Notes: generated by a model not told the origin, from the letters alone. Counted from the first letter of the stretch, positions 21,043-30,386 are shown. The stretch is DNA of 64,000 nt from Streptomyces sp. NBC_00306 (GCF_036169555.1 NZ_CP108032.1:868001-932000); one strand, 5' to 3'. Made by a program: numbers and translations.

Positions 21043-22023
21043 ATGACCATCGAGGACTTCCGTCCGACACATGTCGTCCCCCGCGACGGTCTGCCCGCCT
21101 GGGAGGAGCCGGACGTGTCCCGGCCGACGGCGCCGCTGGACGCGCTGCTGCCGGTGCGACTGGTCGACCGGCGGGGCGACTGGGGCCGTATCGAGTGCGC
21201 CAACGGCTGGTCGGCCTGGGTGGACGGCCGGCTGCTGGTCTCCGTGCCGCAGGAGCCCCCGGCCACCGGTCAGCCCCTCACCCGCACGGCCGATCCGCGG
21301 CCGCTGCTGACCCGGGCCGGGGAGTCACTCGGGACGTACCGGCGCGCGGCCGAGGAGCTGGCGACGGGCCGGACCGACCGGGAGACGTTCCGCCGCCGGA
21401 CGCGGGGACTGCGGGTCGGCATGGTGGTGGACGGGGAGTCGGTGTGGTTGTACGACTCCGAGCACGAGCGCTGGGTGTACTGCGACGGTGCGCGGCTGAG
21501 CACGTTCGCGACCGCTGCCGGGCCGGAGGAGTCGGCCGGCCCGGCAGCTCGGGCGGCCGCACCGCCGGAGCCCACCCGGGTGGTGGACCAGGCGGAGGCG
21601 GCGGGGCCGGCACCGGTGCAGGCACGCCCGGAAGGCGCGGGACCGGCTCCGGCACAGGCTCGGCCGGAAGCGGCGGGGCCTGCCGGACCCGCCCCCGCTC
21701 AGGCTCAACCGGAAGGCCCGGGACCGGCTCCGGCACAGGGCCGCCCGGAAGCCGCGGAACCGGCCGGACCCGCCCCCGCTCAGGCTCGACCGGAAGCGGC
21801 CGGGCCTGCCGAACCGGCCCCCGCTCGGGCCCCGGCTCCTCCGGAGCCCACACGTGTCGTGACCCCGGCGCCCCCGCCCCCGGAAGCCACCCGGTCCGTC
21901 GATCCCGCGCAGGCACAGCCGCAGGCCCCCCAGGACCAGGTCCCGGAGAACGCGCAGGAGACCCGCCGCGTACCCCCTGCCGACGCCGATCCGGATCCGC
22001 CCGCCCGGCCGGGTGACACATGA
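21043..22023 (+). CDS. SH3-like, proline/alanine-rich protein with TRxV motifs
   Basis: A 326-aa protein of unknown function between the FHA-ABC and kinase genes. Residues 35-70 look like a small SH3-type beta fold (LLPVRLVDRRGDWGRIECA, then WSAWVDGRLLVSV). Residues 85-155 form a conserved-looking region containing VWLYDSEHERWVYC. Residues 160-326 are low-complexity, with repeated GPAPAQARPEAA units. Five T-x-x-V sites (T9, T178, T270, T283, T307; the last four TRxV) stand out. pT with Val at +3 fits FHA recognition, so this may be the kinase substrate and FHA ligand. That is inference. Its stop overlaps the kinase start (ATGA). No signal peptide or membrane segment is present. Confidence 0.75.
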   Translation: MTIEDFRPTHVVPRDGLPAWEEPDVSRPTAPLDALLPVRLVDRRGDWGRIECANGWSAWVDGRLLVSVPQEPPATGQPLTRTADPRPLLTRAGESLGTYRRAAEELATGRTDRETFRRRTRGLRVGMVVDGESVWLYDSEHERWVYCDGARLSTFATAAGPEESAGPAARAAAPPEPTRVVDQAEAAGPAPVQARPEGAGPAPAQARPEAAGPAGPAPAQAQPEGPGPAPAQGRPEAAEPAGPAPAQARPEAAGPAEPAPARAPAPPEPTRVVTPAPPPPEATRSVDPAQAQPQAPQDQVPENAQETRRVPPADADPDPPARPGDT

Positions 22024-23033
22024 TGGCGAGAAGTCCGCACGACACCGGTCTGCCGACCGGAAGGCCCTCCGACCTGGTCGGACAGCAGATCGCGGGCTAC
22101 CGCGTGGAGAACGAGATCGGGCGCGGCGGGATGGCGGTGGTGTACCGCGCCAAGGATCTGCGGCTGGACCGTACGGTCGCGCTGAAACTGCTCGCGCCCG
22201 AGCTCGCCCGCAACGACACCTTCCGTCAGAGGTTCACCCATGAGTCCCGGGTGGCCGCGGCCATCGATCATCCGCACATCGTCCCGGTCTTCGAGGCGGG
22301 CGAGACGGAAGGCATTCTCTACATCGCGATGCGCTATGTGGCGGGGCAGGATCTGCGGGCCCTGCTCGACCGCAAGGGGCCGCTGCCGATCGCCACGGCG
22401 GGCCGGATCGCCGCGCAGGTCGCCTCGGCCCTGGACGCCGCACACACCCACGACCTGGTGCACCGGGACGTGAAGCCCGGCAACATCCTGGTCGCCGAGG
22501 GCACGGACAGCGAGCACCCCGAGCACGTCTATCTCACCGACTTCGGGCTGACGAAGAAGTCGCTGTCGCTGACGGGGTTCACCTCGGTCGGGCAGTTCGT
22601 GGGCACGCTCGACTACGTGGCGCCCGAGCAGATCTCCGGCCGTCCCGTCGACGGCCGGTGCGACGTCTACAGCTTCGCCTGCGTCGTCTACGAGACCCTC
22701 GCCGGGACGCCCCCCTTCCAGCGGGACGACGACATGGCGCTGCTGTGGGCCCATCAGTTCGATCCGCCGCCGCCGCTGACGTCGAAGCGCGCCGACCTGC
22801 CGGCCGCGGTGGACGGCGTCCTGGCGAAGGCGCTGGCCAAGAGCCCGGACGACCGTTACGGCTCCTGTCTGCAGTTCGTGGCGTCGCTGCGAGCGGCGGC
22901 GAGGAGCGGGACCGAGGCAGGGCACCCGCCGGCCCATGGGGATCTGGCCGCGGTAGCGGGGGCCGTGGACCCGGGCCCGCCACCACCGCCGCCGAGCTGG
23001 GCCATGCCGGTGTTCCCCGGGCTGCCGGCCTGA
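22020..23033 (+). CDS. Serine/threonine protein kinase, PknF/PknB-like, soluble
   Basis: A 337-aa Hanks-type kinase. The glycine loop is IGRGGMAVVYRA (about 34-45), the ATP lysine is K56 in VALKLL and the catalytic Asp is D150 in HRDVKPGN. It also has DFGLTKK, an activation segment ending GTLDYVAPEQ and the DVYSFACVVYE helix. The C-terminal 50 residues are proline-rich. Unlike PknB it has no transmembrane or PASTA region. The ATG at 22020 overlaps the upstream stop by four bases, so it is co-translated with the SH3-like protein. Synteny with an FHA-ABC transporter parallels the mycobacterial Rv1747-PknF pair, where the kinase phosphorylates the transporter. Confidence 0.93.
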   Translation: MMARSPHDTGLPTGRPSDLVGQQIAGYRVENEIGRGGMAVVYRAKDLRLDRTVALKLLAPELARNDTFRQRFTHESRVAAAIDHPHIVPVFEAGETEGILYIAMRYVAGQDLRALLDRKGPLPIATAGRIAAQVASALDAAHTHDLVHRDVKPGNILVAEGTDSEHPEHVYLTDFGLTKKSLSLTGFTSVGQFVGTLDYVAPEQISGRPVDGRCDVYSFACVVYETLAGTPPFQRDDDMALLWAHQFDPPPPLTSKRADLPAAVDGVLAKALAKSPDDRYGSCLQFVASLRAAARSGTEAGHPPAHGDLAAVAGAVDPGPPPPPPSWAMPVFPGLPA

Positions 23034-23075
23034 GGACGGATCCGTGAGGGCTGGGCACGGCCTGTTGTCCCGTTC

Positions 23076-24359
23076 TCAGACGTCGGTGGTCCCGACCTCG
23101 CCGCGCCGGTGGACACGCAGTGCCGGCAGGCTGCCGAGGAAGCCGGTGACCAGTCCCCACAGGGCGGCGAGCCCCAGGGCGGACCACAGCCGCGGCCGCA
23201 GGAACACATCACCGCCGAGACCTCCGTCGATGTCCCCGATGCCCAGCAGCGACAGTCCGTAGTGCGCGGTCAGCCGGGCGACGAGGCAGACGGTCAGCAC
23301 CGTGAGGACGAGTGCGACGGCCATGTGCACGGCGTGCTGCCACGGCCGGACGCGGGCGGGTGAGCGCACGGCCATCAGGAAGGCCGCGCCCAGCAGGAGT
23401 ACCGCGGCCACGACGAGCAGCCACCAGGCGCGGCTGTCCCGCTCGGTGAGCGAACTCAGGTTGACCGTGGACCCGCCCGGTGTGCGAAGGACTTCGTCGA
23501 GAATCTGCGGCACGGGCAGCCCGAAGGGGCCCTCGACCTTGCCGTCCCAGGTGGCGCCGAGTCCGACGGTGAAGGCGATCCAGGCGAGGTTGGGCAGCCC
23601 GAGCAGGATCACCGCGAGCGTCTCGGCGGTGTGCCCGCGGGTCGCCGCGACGACGAGTCCCACGACGATGCCCAGGACGACGTAGGCGAGCAGCAGGACG
23701 ACCATGGCGAATGCCGCCGGGCGCACCGACTCCTGGAAACGCAGCAGACGGCCGGGCAGCGGGGTCTTGCGCGAGACGAGTACGGCCAGCAGGAGGAGGC
23801 CCGCGAGCCACACCAGTCCCAGGACGACGGTGACGGGGATGTTAGCGCGGAAGCCGACCTGTGGGGCGGAGTCGAGCAGGTCACCGATGTCGGAGACGGT
23901 CCCTTCGCCCAGTGGGACGGCGAAGGAGTGCCGGGCGACGGCAGCCAGGGCGATGAGGGCGATCGCCCACAGCACGGCGAGCCGGCCGGCCCAGCCGGCC
24001 AGCTCGCGGGCGCTCGCGACGGCGCGGTGCCGCAGAGGGCGCAGAAAGCCCTCGGCGATGACCACGGCGCCGGCCAGTGTCACCGAGAGGGGCAGCACGG
24101 TGAGTCCCGCGCTCGTCTCGGCGATGAGCCCGGCGTCCCCGGAGAGCTCGACGGAGCCGCCGACCGCCATCACGACGACCGCCGCGACGACGGAGGGAAA
24201 GGCGCCTCCGGGCAGTTCGGCGGCCCCGGCGGCCCACAGACCGAGGGCTGCCGTGACGAGGAGGGCCACCACGCCGGCGAGCACTGCCACCAGTGCTTGG
24301 AGCCAGCCGTGCGAGGCACGGGCGGGCCGGTCGCGGTCGCGGATCTCCTCGTGGCTCAC
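23076..24359 (-). CDS. Streptophobe-family membrane protein
   Basis: A 427-aa, very hydrophobic protein with about ten membrane segments (first at about 22-48, last at about 395-415), characteristic of the actinobacterial streptophobe family. Function is unknown. A short polar N-terminus (SHEEIRDRDRPARASHG) precedes the first segment, and the basic tail HRRGEVGTTDV is probably cytoplasmic. Start is GTG at 24359. It converges on the kinase gene (42-bp gap) and is divergent from the DUF6777-like gene, an arrangement suggesting a shared role with the signalling module. Confidence 0.82.
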   Translation of the reverse strand: MSHEEIRDRDRPARASHGWLQALVAVLAGVVALLVTAALGLWAAGAAELPGGAFPSVVAAVVVMAVGGSVELSGDAGLIAETSAGLTVLPLSVTLAGAVVIAEGFLRPLRHRAVASARELAGWAGRLAVLWAIALIALAAVARHSFAVPLGEGTVSDIGDLLDSAPQVGFRANIPVTVVLGLVWLAGLLLLAVLVSRKTPLPGRLLRFQESVRPAAFAMVVLLLAYVVLGIVVGLVVAATRGHTAETLAVILLGLPNLAWIAFTVGLGATWDGKVEGPFGLPVPQILDEVLRTPGGSTVNLSSLTERDSRAWWLLVVAAVLLLGAAFLMAVRSPARVRPWQHAVHMAVALVLTVLTVCLVARLTAHYGLSLLGIGDIDGGLGGDVFLRPRLWSALGLAALWGLVTGFLGSLPALRVHRRGEVGTTDV

Positions 24360-24536
24360 GCTGCCACGCTAAGCAGCCGAGCGTCGCTCCGCCCGCCGGG
24401 AGGGCCGACCGCGTCAGCTTGCGGGCCGTGCGGATACGGAGCACACAATGGTCGTGCAGTGCCATGAAACGTCTTCAACGGAATATGCGGTGCATTTCCA
24501 CTCCGCTTGACGTCCTCATCGTGGGAAGAAGAGCCC

Positions 24537-25814
24537 GTGAGCGCCGAACAGCCACCGTCCGAACGCCCCACAGGTCCACCGTCAGGCCCCTTGTCCGGAC
24601 CGTCGCGGGGAGGACCGACGCCACCACCCGGCCCGCCGCCCGGCCCGTCGAGCGGCGGTGGCCCGAGCGGACCGGGCGGACCCGGCGGTACGGGCGGCTC
24701 CGGCGGAACGGGCGGCTCCGGCACTCCCACGGGAGGGCCCGGCGACGGAGGGCAGCGCCCGTGGTGGCGCTCCGTACCCAAGGTGGCCACGATCGCCGTC
24801 GCGCTGGTGGCCGCCGTGGCGCTGATCGTCGTCTTCACCCGCCCCGACGGAGGCTCCGGCTCCGGCAGCGAGGTGTTCCTCCAGGCCGCGGGTACGGCCG
24901 GCCCCGATCCCTACACCCCCTCCACCGCACGCGAGGACGCGCCCACCGACGAGTCGGCGCAGCCGACCGCGACCGCGAAGGCCGCGAATCAGACGCAGAG
25001 CGTGGTGGGCTCAACACCCGGTCTGTACGGGGGAACCCGCAAGGTCGCCAGCTGCAATGTCGAGCAGCAGGTCACCTACCTCACCGACAATCCGGCCAAG
25101 AACACGGCCTTCGCCTCGGTCGTGGATGTCGAGCCCGGCGCCGTACCCGCGTATCTGCGCTCGTTGACGCCCGTCCAGCTGCGACTGGACACCCGCGTCA
25201 CCAACCACGGCTACCGGGACGGCAAGCCGACCAGCTACCAGGCGGTGCTCCAGACCGGCACGGCCGTCCTCATCGACGACCGCGGCGTCCCGACGGTGCG
25301 CTGTGCCTGCGGCAACCCGCTCCAGGAGCCCAAGGAGCTGAAGGGCACACCGAAGCGCACGGGCGACGCCTGGCCCGGCTACCGTCCGGAAAAGGAAGTG
25401 ATCGTCGCGCCCGCGCCGCAGCCGGTCAAGGAGTTCGTGGTCTTCGACGGCGAGAACGACGACTGGTTCGAACGCCCCGCGGGCGGCACCGGCGGCAGCG
25501 ACAAGAAGACGGCACCCCCGAAGAAGCCGCTCCCCTCGGCGCCCACACCGGGCACCTCCCCCTCGGGCTCGTCCGGGTCCGCGTGTCCGTCGCCGGGCGG
25601 GAAATGCCCGCCGCCGTCACCCAGTTCACCGCCCTCGAACCCGCCGGACTCACCTTCTGAGCCCCCGCCCTCGCAACCGCAGAGCCCGGAACCCCCGCCC
25701 ACCCAGTCCCCGGAGCCACCGCCGCCACCTCCACCGCCGCCGCAGTCCGACTCGGCGGACACGGGCAACACCGCATCGGCACCGGACTCACCGCCGCCGG
25801 CCCCGGCCGGTTAG
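24537..25814 (+). CDS. DUF6777-like single-pass membrane protein with proline-rich ends
   Basis: A 425-aa protein. A Pro/Gly/Ser-rich cytoplasmic N-terminus (about 1-75) is followed by one membrane segment (VATIAVALVAAVALIVVF, about 83-102). The conserved extracytoplasmic domain (about 110-265) starts EVFLQAAGTAGPDPYTPST, as in DUF6777 proteins, and contains paired cysteines including CAC near 260. A long Pro/Ser-rich tail follows. Function is unknown. I chose the GTG at 24537 because GGAAG lies just upstream; a TTG ten codons earlier is unlikely. It may act with the nearby kinase/FHA module, since its cytoplasmic tail is rich in possible phosphorylation sites. Confidence 0.75.
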   Translation: MSAEQPPSERPTGPPSGPLSGPSRGGPTPPPGPPPGPSSGGGPSGPGGPGGTGGSGGTGGSGTPTGGPGDGGQRPWWRSVPKVATIAVALVAAVALIVVFTRPDGGSGSGSEVFLQAAGTAGPDPYTPSTAREDAPTDESAQPTATAKAANQTQSVVGSTPGLYGGTRKVASCNVEQQVTYLTDNPAKNTAFASVVDVEPGAVPAYLRSLTPVQLRLDTRVTNHGYRDGKPTSYQAVLQTGTAVLIDDRGVPTVRCACGNPLQEPKELKGTPKRTGDAWPGYRPEKEVIVAPAPQPVKEFVVFDGENDDWFERPAGGTGGSDKKTAPPKKPLPSAPTPGTSPSGSSGSACPSPGGKCPPPSPSSPPSNPPDSPSEPPPSQPQSPEPPPTQSPEPPPPPPPPPQSDSADTGNTASAPDSPPPAPAG

Positions 25815-25831
25815 CGGTGAGGCCGGGGGCC
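25799..25831. terminator. Hairpin terminator overlapping a stop codon
   Basis: GGCCCCGGCC (25799-25808) pairs with GGCCGGGGGCC (25821-25831) with one bulged G. The DUF6777-like gene stop lies in the loop. It sits between convergent genes and may serve both. Confidence 0.6.
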
Positions 25832-25846
25832 CTCGGCGACGGACGG

Positions 25847-26764
25847 CTAGCCGAGTTCGAGTGAGGTGACCCCGAACATGCGCTCCGCCCCCACCTCCGG
25901 CGCCGGCCCGTTGTACATCCGGACGGTGACCGACCGGGGTTCGAGGCCCCGTGCCGCGGCGAGCGCGACGGCATCCTTCCGGGCTTCGGGTACGTCGAGG
26001 GCGACCACCTCGTCCGGGCCGAGGTGTGCGGTGAGGGCGTCGAAGAGTGCGCCGGCGTCCTCGGTGGTGTCGGCGAACAGCGGGCCGATGCGGTGGCCTT
26101 CGAGCGCGGGACGGATCACCCCGTAGCCCGTGACGCGGCCGTCCCGCAGCCGCGCGTACGCCCGGTGGCCGGCCGCGGTCAGCCAGCGGGAGACGAAGTC
26201 CCGCCGGTCGGCGGGGAAGCACTCCCTGTCGTACGCGGCGATCGCGTCCAGGTGCTCCGGGGCCACGGAGACCACTCCGGGTGCGGGCGTGCCCGACCGG
26301 GCGGGGCGGCCGCCGTACCGGATGTTCTCGCCCACCGCGGTGAAGCCGACGCGTCCGTAGGTGGCTTGCTGGGCGGGTACCGCGTCCAGGCCGACGACGC
26401 GGTCGCCGGCGTGCGGGAAGGCGGCCCGCCAGGTCGCGAGGCCGAGGCCCTTCCGGCGGTGCAGCGGGTGCACGAGGTAGTAGCCGAGGAAGGCGTAGCG
26501 GTCCGAGTAGGTGACGATCGAGACCGCGGAGACGATCGTGTCGCCGATCCGGCCGACGAAGAAGCCCGCCGGGTCGGTGGGGTGGTAGCAGGCGACGTCG
26601 TCGTTGCCCGGGTTCCACCCTTCGTCGGCGGCCCAGCGGGCCACCAGGTGCCAGTCCTCCAACGACGCGCCGCTGATGGCGAGTTCACCGATGCCGGGTA
26701 CCGCGCCGCGTGTGCTGCCCGGGCCCGCCGAGGACGGCTGGGTGGATTCGTCGCGAGTGTTCAT
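25847..26764 (-). CDS. GNAT-family N-acetyltransferase
   Basis: A 305-aa protein with an N-terminal GNAT fold (about 25-155). The acetyl-CoA-binding loop appears as HPLHRRKGLGLATW near 102-115 (the R/Q-x-x-G-x-G/A pattern). A second domain (about 170-300) begins DAIAAYDRECFPADRRDF, as in other two-domain GNATs. The acceptor substrate is unknown. I prefer the ATG at 26764 because AAAGG lies nine bases upstream; an in-frame GTG at 26776 has no such site. It lies about 100 bp downstream of the APC permease and could be its third operon member. Confidence 0.82.
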   Translation of the reverse strand: MNTRDESTQPSSAGPGSTRGAVPGIGELAISGASLEDWHLVARWAADEGWNPGNDDVACYHPTDPAGFFVGRIGDTIVSAVSIVTYSDRYAFLGYYLVHPLHRRKGLGLATWRAAFPHAGDRVVGLDAVPAQQATYGRVGFTAVGENIRYGGRPARSGTPAPGVVSVAPEHLDAIAAYDRECFPADRRDFVSRWLTAAGHRAYARLRDGRVTGYGVIRPALEGHRIGPLFADTTEDAGALFDALTAHLGPDEVVALDVPEARKDAVALAAARGLEPRSVTVRMYNGPAPEVGAERMFGVTSLELG

Positions 26765-26863
26765 GGGGTTGCGCACCTTTCGTGCCGTACTTCTGCGGAT
26801 CGTGCCGACGGTGGGCCGGGCGAACGGGTGGGCCGTGCGGCCCGGCGGCGGATCGGGGCCGGG

Positions 26864-28408
26864 TCAGATCAGGTCCATGGCGGCCACCTCGTCCGGGCTG
26901 CCGTAGCTGACCGGGCCCTGGAAACGGCGCCGTGCGGTGGCGAACCACCAGACCGTGGCGATGAGGAGGACGACCCCGAGGGCGATCGGGGCGTAGTTGA
27001 AGGTCGTCCCCGTGATCGGGGAGACCTGCGGGAGCATGAACAGCACGCTGCTGAACACGATCCAGGTCACGGCCACCCGCGCGACCGGCTTGCCCCAGCG
27101 CCCGAGGCTCCAGGGGCCGGCCTCGAACGCGTCGCCCAGACGCAGCCGCAGGAAGATGGGCACGCCGTAGGCGAGATACAGCCCGACCACATTGACACTC
27201 ACAATCGCGGTGAACGCGGTGTGCGACCACCACGCCGGAATGATCAGGACGAGCGAACACGCGGCCGCCAGCCAAACCGCCTTGACGGGCGTGCGGGTCC
27301 GCAGGGACACCGAATGCCACAGCTGCGAGCCGGGCATCGCGCCGTCCCGGGAGAAGGCGAAAATCTGCCGCGTATTGCTGGTCATGTTGGCGAGCCCGCA
27401 GAACAGCATGGCGCCGATCACGATGAGCAGGAGCAGCTTCGCCGTGCTCGCGCCGAGTCCGTCGATGAGAATCTGCACCGGTGGCGCGGAAGCACTCGCT
27501 GTAGCCGCATAATCGCGGATCGCGTACACCAGGGCGAGCATGAGGACGAGGCCGGCGACCGCCGAGCACCCGATCGCCCGCATGATGCCCCTGGGGGTGT
27601 TGACGGTCGCCTTCACTGTCTCTTCCGACATGTGGAAACTGCCGTCGAAGCCGGTGAACGTCCAACTGGTCACCAGGAGACCGAGCATTGCGGCGTACAG
27701 ACCGTTGCTGAAGCCGGTGTTGTTCACGAAATGAGTGACGAACGACGGCGACTGATGGTGCGTCGGTATGAAGGCGAGACACACCACGATGACCACCATG
27801 CCGATCAGCAGCCACCACACGGAGATCCGGTTCAGGGCGGCGACGAGTTGCACGGTGTAGGTGTTCGCCAGCGCCTGGAGCAGCACGATCAGGGTGGTGA
27901 TGAGCACCGTCCGCTGGCCGGTGATCTCGTAGCCCGGCCACTGCATGACGACGAATGCCTGGATGAAGGTGGCGGCCGCGTACCCCGTGGCGGCCGTGCC
28001 GCCGACCTGCCCGACGAAGTTCAGCCAGCCGGTGTACCAGGACCAGGCACCGCGGTTCCGTTTGGCGAGCTTGCCGGCCGAGAAGTACAGCGCCCCGCTC
28101 GTCGGATACGCGGACGCGATCTCGCCCATCGCGGCGCCGACGAACAGCACCATGACGGACACGCCTATCCACCCCAGGACCAGAATCCGCGGGCCGCCGG
28201 CGCCCATGCCGAATCCGAAGGCCGAGAAGATTCCGGAGATGATGTTGATGATGGTGAAGGAAATGGCGAAATTGTCGAATGCGCGGAATCGCCGCGTGAG
28301 CTTTCGCGGATAACCCATCGCATGCAGGGTCGCGTCGTCATCCAGAGCGACGGCGCCGTCGTGGCGATGACGGTTCTTCAATCGGGGTGCGGACATACGC
28401 TCGGACAC
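26864..28408 (-). CDS. APC-superfamily amino acid permease
   Basis: A 514-aa permease with 12 predicted membrane segments, most similar in pattern to GABA/choline-type (ACT family) amino acid permeases. An N-terminal cytoplasmic stretch ends LHAMGYPRKLTRRFRAFDNF. Helix 1 is broken by the substrate-binding GFGMGAGGP region, and TGFDGSFHMSEETVKATVNTP is a typical helix 6/loop signature of the group. It probably imports an amino acid or amine; the substrate cannot be assigned. The GTG at 28408 has AAAGGA seven bases upstream. Its neighbours are a helical-repeat protein upstream and a GNAT downstream. Confidence 0.88.
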   Translation of the reverse strand: MSERMSAPRLKNRHRHDGAVALDDDATLHAMGYPRKLTRRFRAFDNFAISFTIINIISGIFSAFGFGMGAGGPRILVLGWIGVSVMVLFVGAAMGEIASAYPTSGALYFSAGKLAKRNRGAWSWYTGWLNFVGQVGGTAATGYAAATFIQAFVVMQWPGYEITGQRTVLITTLIVLLQALANTYTVQLVAALNRISVWWLLIGMVVIVVCLAFIPTHHQSPSFVTHFVNNTGFSNGLYAAMLGLLVTSWTFTGFDGSFHMSEETVKATVNTPRGIMRAIGCSAVAGLVLMLALVYAIRDYAATASASAPPVQILIDGLGASTAKLLLLIVIGAMLFCGLANMTSNTRQIFAFSRDGAMPGSQLWHSVSLRTRTPVKAVWLAAACSLVLIIPAWWSHTAFTAIVSVNVVGLYLAYGVPIFLRLRLGDAFEAGPWSLGRWGKPVARVAVTWIVFSSVLFMLPQVSPITGTTFNYAPIALGVVLLIATVWWFATARRRFQGPVSYGSPDEVAAMDLI

Positions 28409-28472
28409 AACTGCGTCCTTTCCCTGAGGGATTGGAAGAAGGAGTCGAAAAGGCGGGATCGGCCGGGAGGAT

Positions 28473-29429
28473 TCAGGCGGCGCTCGGGACGGGGAGCCCG
28501 CAGGTGCGTCTCGCGCGGGTCAATTGCTCGCCCGGCGCTCCGAAAACGCTCCATGGCATCCGCGACGCATAGGGCCCCATCGCGGTGAGGACTTCCCGCG
28601 CCTCGAATTCACGCTGCGCCATGTAGAGGGCGTGCGCCAGATACGACAGGTCCAGGACCGGCGTGAAGCGGTAGTCGGACGTGCGGGGGAACCAGTGGTG
28701 GTAGAGCCCCATCGAGGTGGCCAGCCACTGGGGTTGACGCCAGGTGCGGTCGGCGAGCAGGGCGGCGGGGTCGTACTCCTCGACCAGAGCGACCAGCGGC
28801 AGCAGCCGCAGCGGGGATGCGGCCGGGGCGCGGTGGCTGAGGAACGAGGCGACGTCCCAGCGCGCGCTGGCCGTGCCGCCGTGCCGGGTGAAGAAGAAGG
28901 ACAGGAAGCGGTGATGGGCCTCGCGGTTCCAGGGATCGAGCCGCAGTACCCGTGAGAACAGCTGCCAGGGACCGGGCGGTGCGGTCAACAGGCCCTGCGG
29001 GGCCGGGTCGAGGGGCCGGCGGATACGGGCCAGGGCCAGCTGCGCCACCCAGGGCGTGGGGTCCTCGGGCAGCAACTGCGCAGCCCGCTCGCAGGCGCCG
29101 TTCGCGATGCCCGCCAGGGTTCCGGTGCGCCGGTCCTGCGCGTCGGCCGAGCGCAGCGCGCGAAGCATCGCCACACGCGCCCACAGCAGCGCCGACTCGG
29201 GGCCCGGCTCCTCGGCGAGCCAGCGCTCGGCGAGGTCCGAGTCGGCCGCCTCGGACGCCAGCACCAGCGAACGGTGGGCGCGTACATCGAAATCGTCGCG
29301 AGCGTCCTTGAGCACCTCGTGGGCGCTGAGATAGCGGCCGGCTTTCACGTCGACGCACGCACGGGCCAGTTGACGGTCGTCGGCCGCCGGATGCCAGACG
29401 TACTGCCCCTCGAACGAACCAGCGGCCAC
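28473..29429 (-). CDS. Hypothetical alpha-helical repeat (TPR-like) protein
   Basis: A 318-aa protein I do not recognise by family. Its N-terminal half has paired amphipathic helices resembling tetratricopeptide repeats (for example ACVDVKAGRYLSAHEVLKDA and AERWLAEEPGPESALLWARV). The C-terminal half is conserved-looking and aromatic, with QWLATSMGLYHHWFP and DLSYLAHALYMAQREFEAREV. No signal peptide or membrane segment is present. The GTG at 29429 has GGAGG seven bases upstream. It lies 64 bp upstream of the APC permease in the same orientation. Confidence 0.7.
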   Translation of the reverse strand: MAAGSFEGQYVWHPAADDRQLARACVDVKAGRYLSAHEVLKDARDDFDVRAHRSLVLASEAADSDLAERWLAEEPGPESALLWARVAMLRALRSADAQDRRTGTLAGIANGACERAAQLLPEDPTPWVAQLALARIRRPLDPAPQGLLTAPPGPWQLFSRVLRLDPWNREAHHRFLSFFFTRHGGTASARWDVASFLSHRAPAASPLRLLPLVALVEEYDPAALLADRTWRQPQWLATSMGLYHHWFPRTSDYRFTPVLDLSYLAHALYMAQREFEAREVLTAMGPYASRMPWSVFGAPGEQLTRARRTCGLPVPSAA

Positions 29430-29826
29430 GATCCCCCTCCGTCCCCCGCAGACGACACAGACGTACCCTCATACACATTCCGGCCAGGCGGAATTGCGCC
29501 GGTGTACGACGCGATAGATCACCGACAGCGGGCCACACCCTACTCACCATCAAGTGACGGGGAAAACACTCGTTCGGAGGAACTGGCGTGTCGCCATTCC
29601 CACCGCGCCCCGAAGGCCCGACGGCTGGCATATGCGAAACGCACTCGACGGGTGACCCGAGGGCCGAACTTGTTGAACCCTCCATCATTCATGGGATGTC
29701 GGATGCATTCCCCGTACGCCTTCCGCGCTCAGCCGAATGACCGGTACGCCCTCGTCAGGACCGCACGGACTCGCTCGTCCGTGCGATGGTGCGACACCTC
29801 GGCCGCGGACGGTCGTTCTGTTCTGC
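29430..29826. other. Intergenic region upstream of the DUF6299 gene
   Basis: A 397-bp divergent interval of lower GC than its neighbours, holding promoters for the helical-repeat and DUF6299 genes. I see no RNA gene or clear operator. In-frame sequence upstream of the DUF6299 ATG lacks a signal peptide and looks non-coding. Confidence 0.5.
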
Positions 29827-30264
29827 ATGATCACTGCTCGACGCGCAACGCTCATTTCATCGGTCTGTATCGCTGCCGCCCTCGCGACCGGCCTGACGCC
29901 CGGCAGCGCGAGTGCTCAATTCGCTCCCGACACCGTCACCGTGGACGGGGTCGGCCTGATCGCGGAGGACGGAACGCTCACGCTGAGCGGCACCTACCGC
30001 TGTTCGTCACTGCGCACCAGCCCGATCGTCATCAGCTCCAAGGCCACCCAGGGCGACACCCAGGTCGGCATCGGGAGCACCACGGCGATCTGCGACGGCC
30101 AGGAGCGCGAGTGGCGCAACACCGGCAACCACATGGGCCTGCTGGCGCCCGGGGCCGCACAGGGCGAGGCGTCGCTCATCGAACTGGACACCTCGCGCGG
30201 CTTCATCCCGATCCCCGTCGTCCTCACCACCCAGCGCGGCGATCTGACCCTCCAGCAGGGCTGA
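29827..30264 (+). CDS. Secreted DUF6299-family protein
   Basis: A 145-aa protein with a clear Sec signal peptide (MITARRATLISSVCIAAALATGL, cleavage probably after SASA near residue 35). A small beta-rich domain follows, beginning DTVTVDGVGLIAEDGTLTLS. Two cysteines (in YRCSS and TAICDG) probably form a disulfide. Function is unknown; the family is common in Streptomyces. The ATG at 29827 is chosen because it directly precedes the signal peptide. Confidence 0.78.
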   Translation: MITARRATLISSVCIAAALATGLTPGSASAQFAPDTVTVDGVGLIAEDGTLTLSGTYRCSSLRTSPIVISSKATQGDTQVGIGSTTAICDGQEREWRNTGNHMGLLAPGAAQGEASLIELDTSRGFIPIPVVLTTQRGDLTLQQG

Positions 30265-30284
30265 CATCCGGTCAATTCCCCGGC

Positions 30285-30318
30285 GCCCCGCGTATCGCGG
30301 TGACAGCGGACGCGGGGC
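30285..30318 (+). terminator. Hairpin terminator after the DUF6299 gene
   Basis: GCCCCGCGT (30285-30293) pairs perfectly with ACGCGGGGC (30310-30318) across a 16-base loop, 20 bases after the stop. Confidence 0.6.
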
Positions 30319-30386
30319 CTTCGCCGTGTGACCAGGGCATTCCGGAGCGTCGCCGAAGAGCGGACAGATCAGAACGCCCCACCCTC

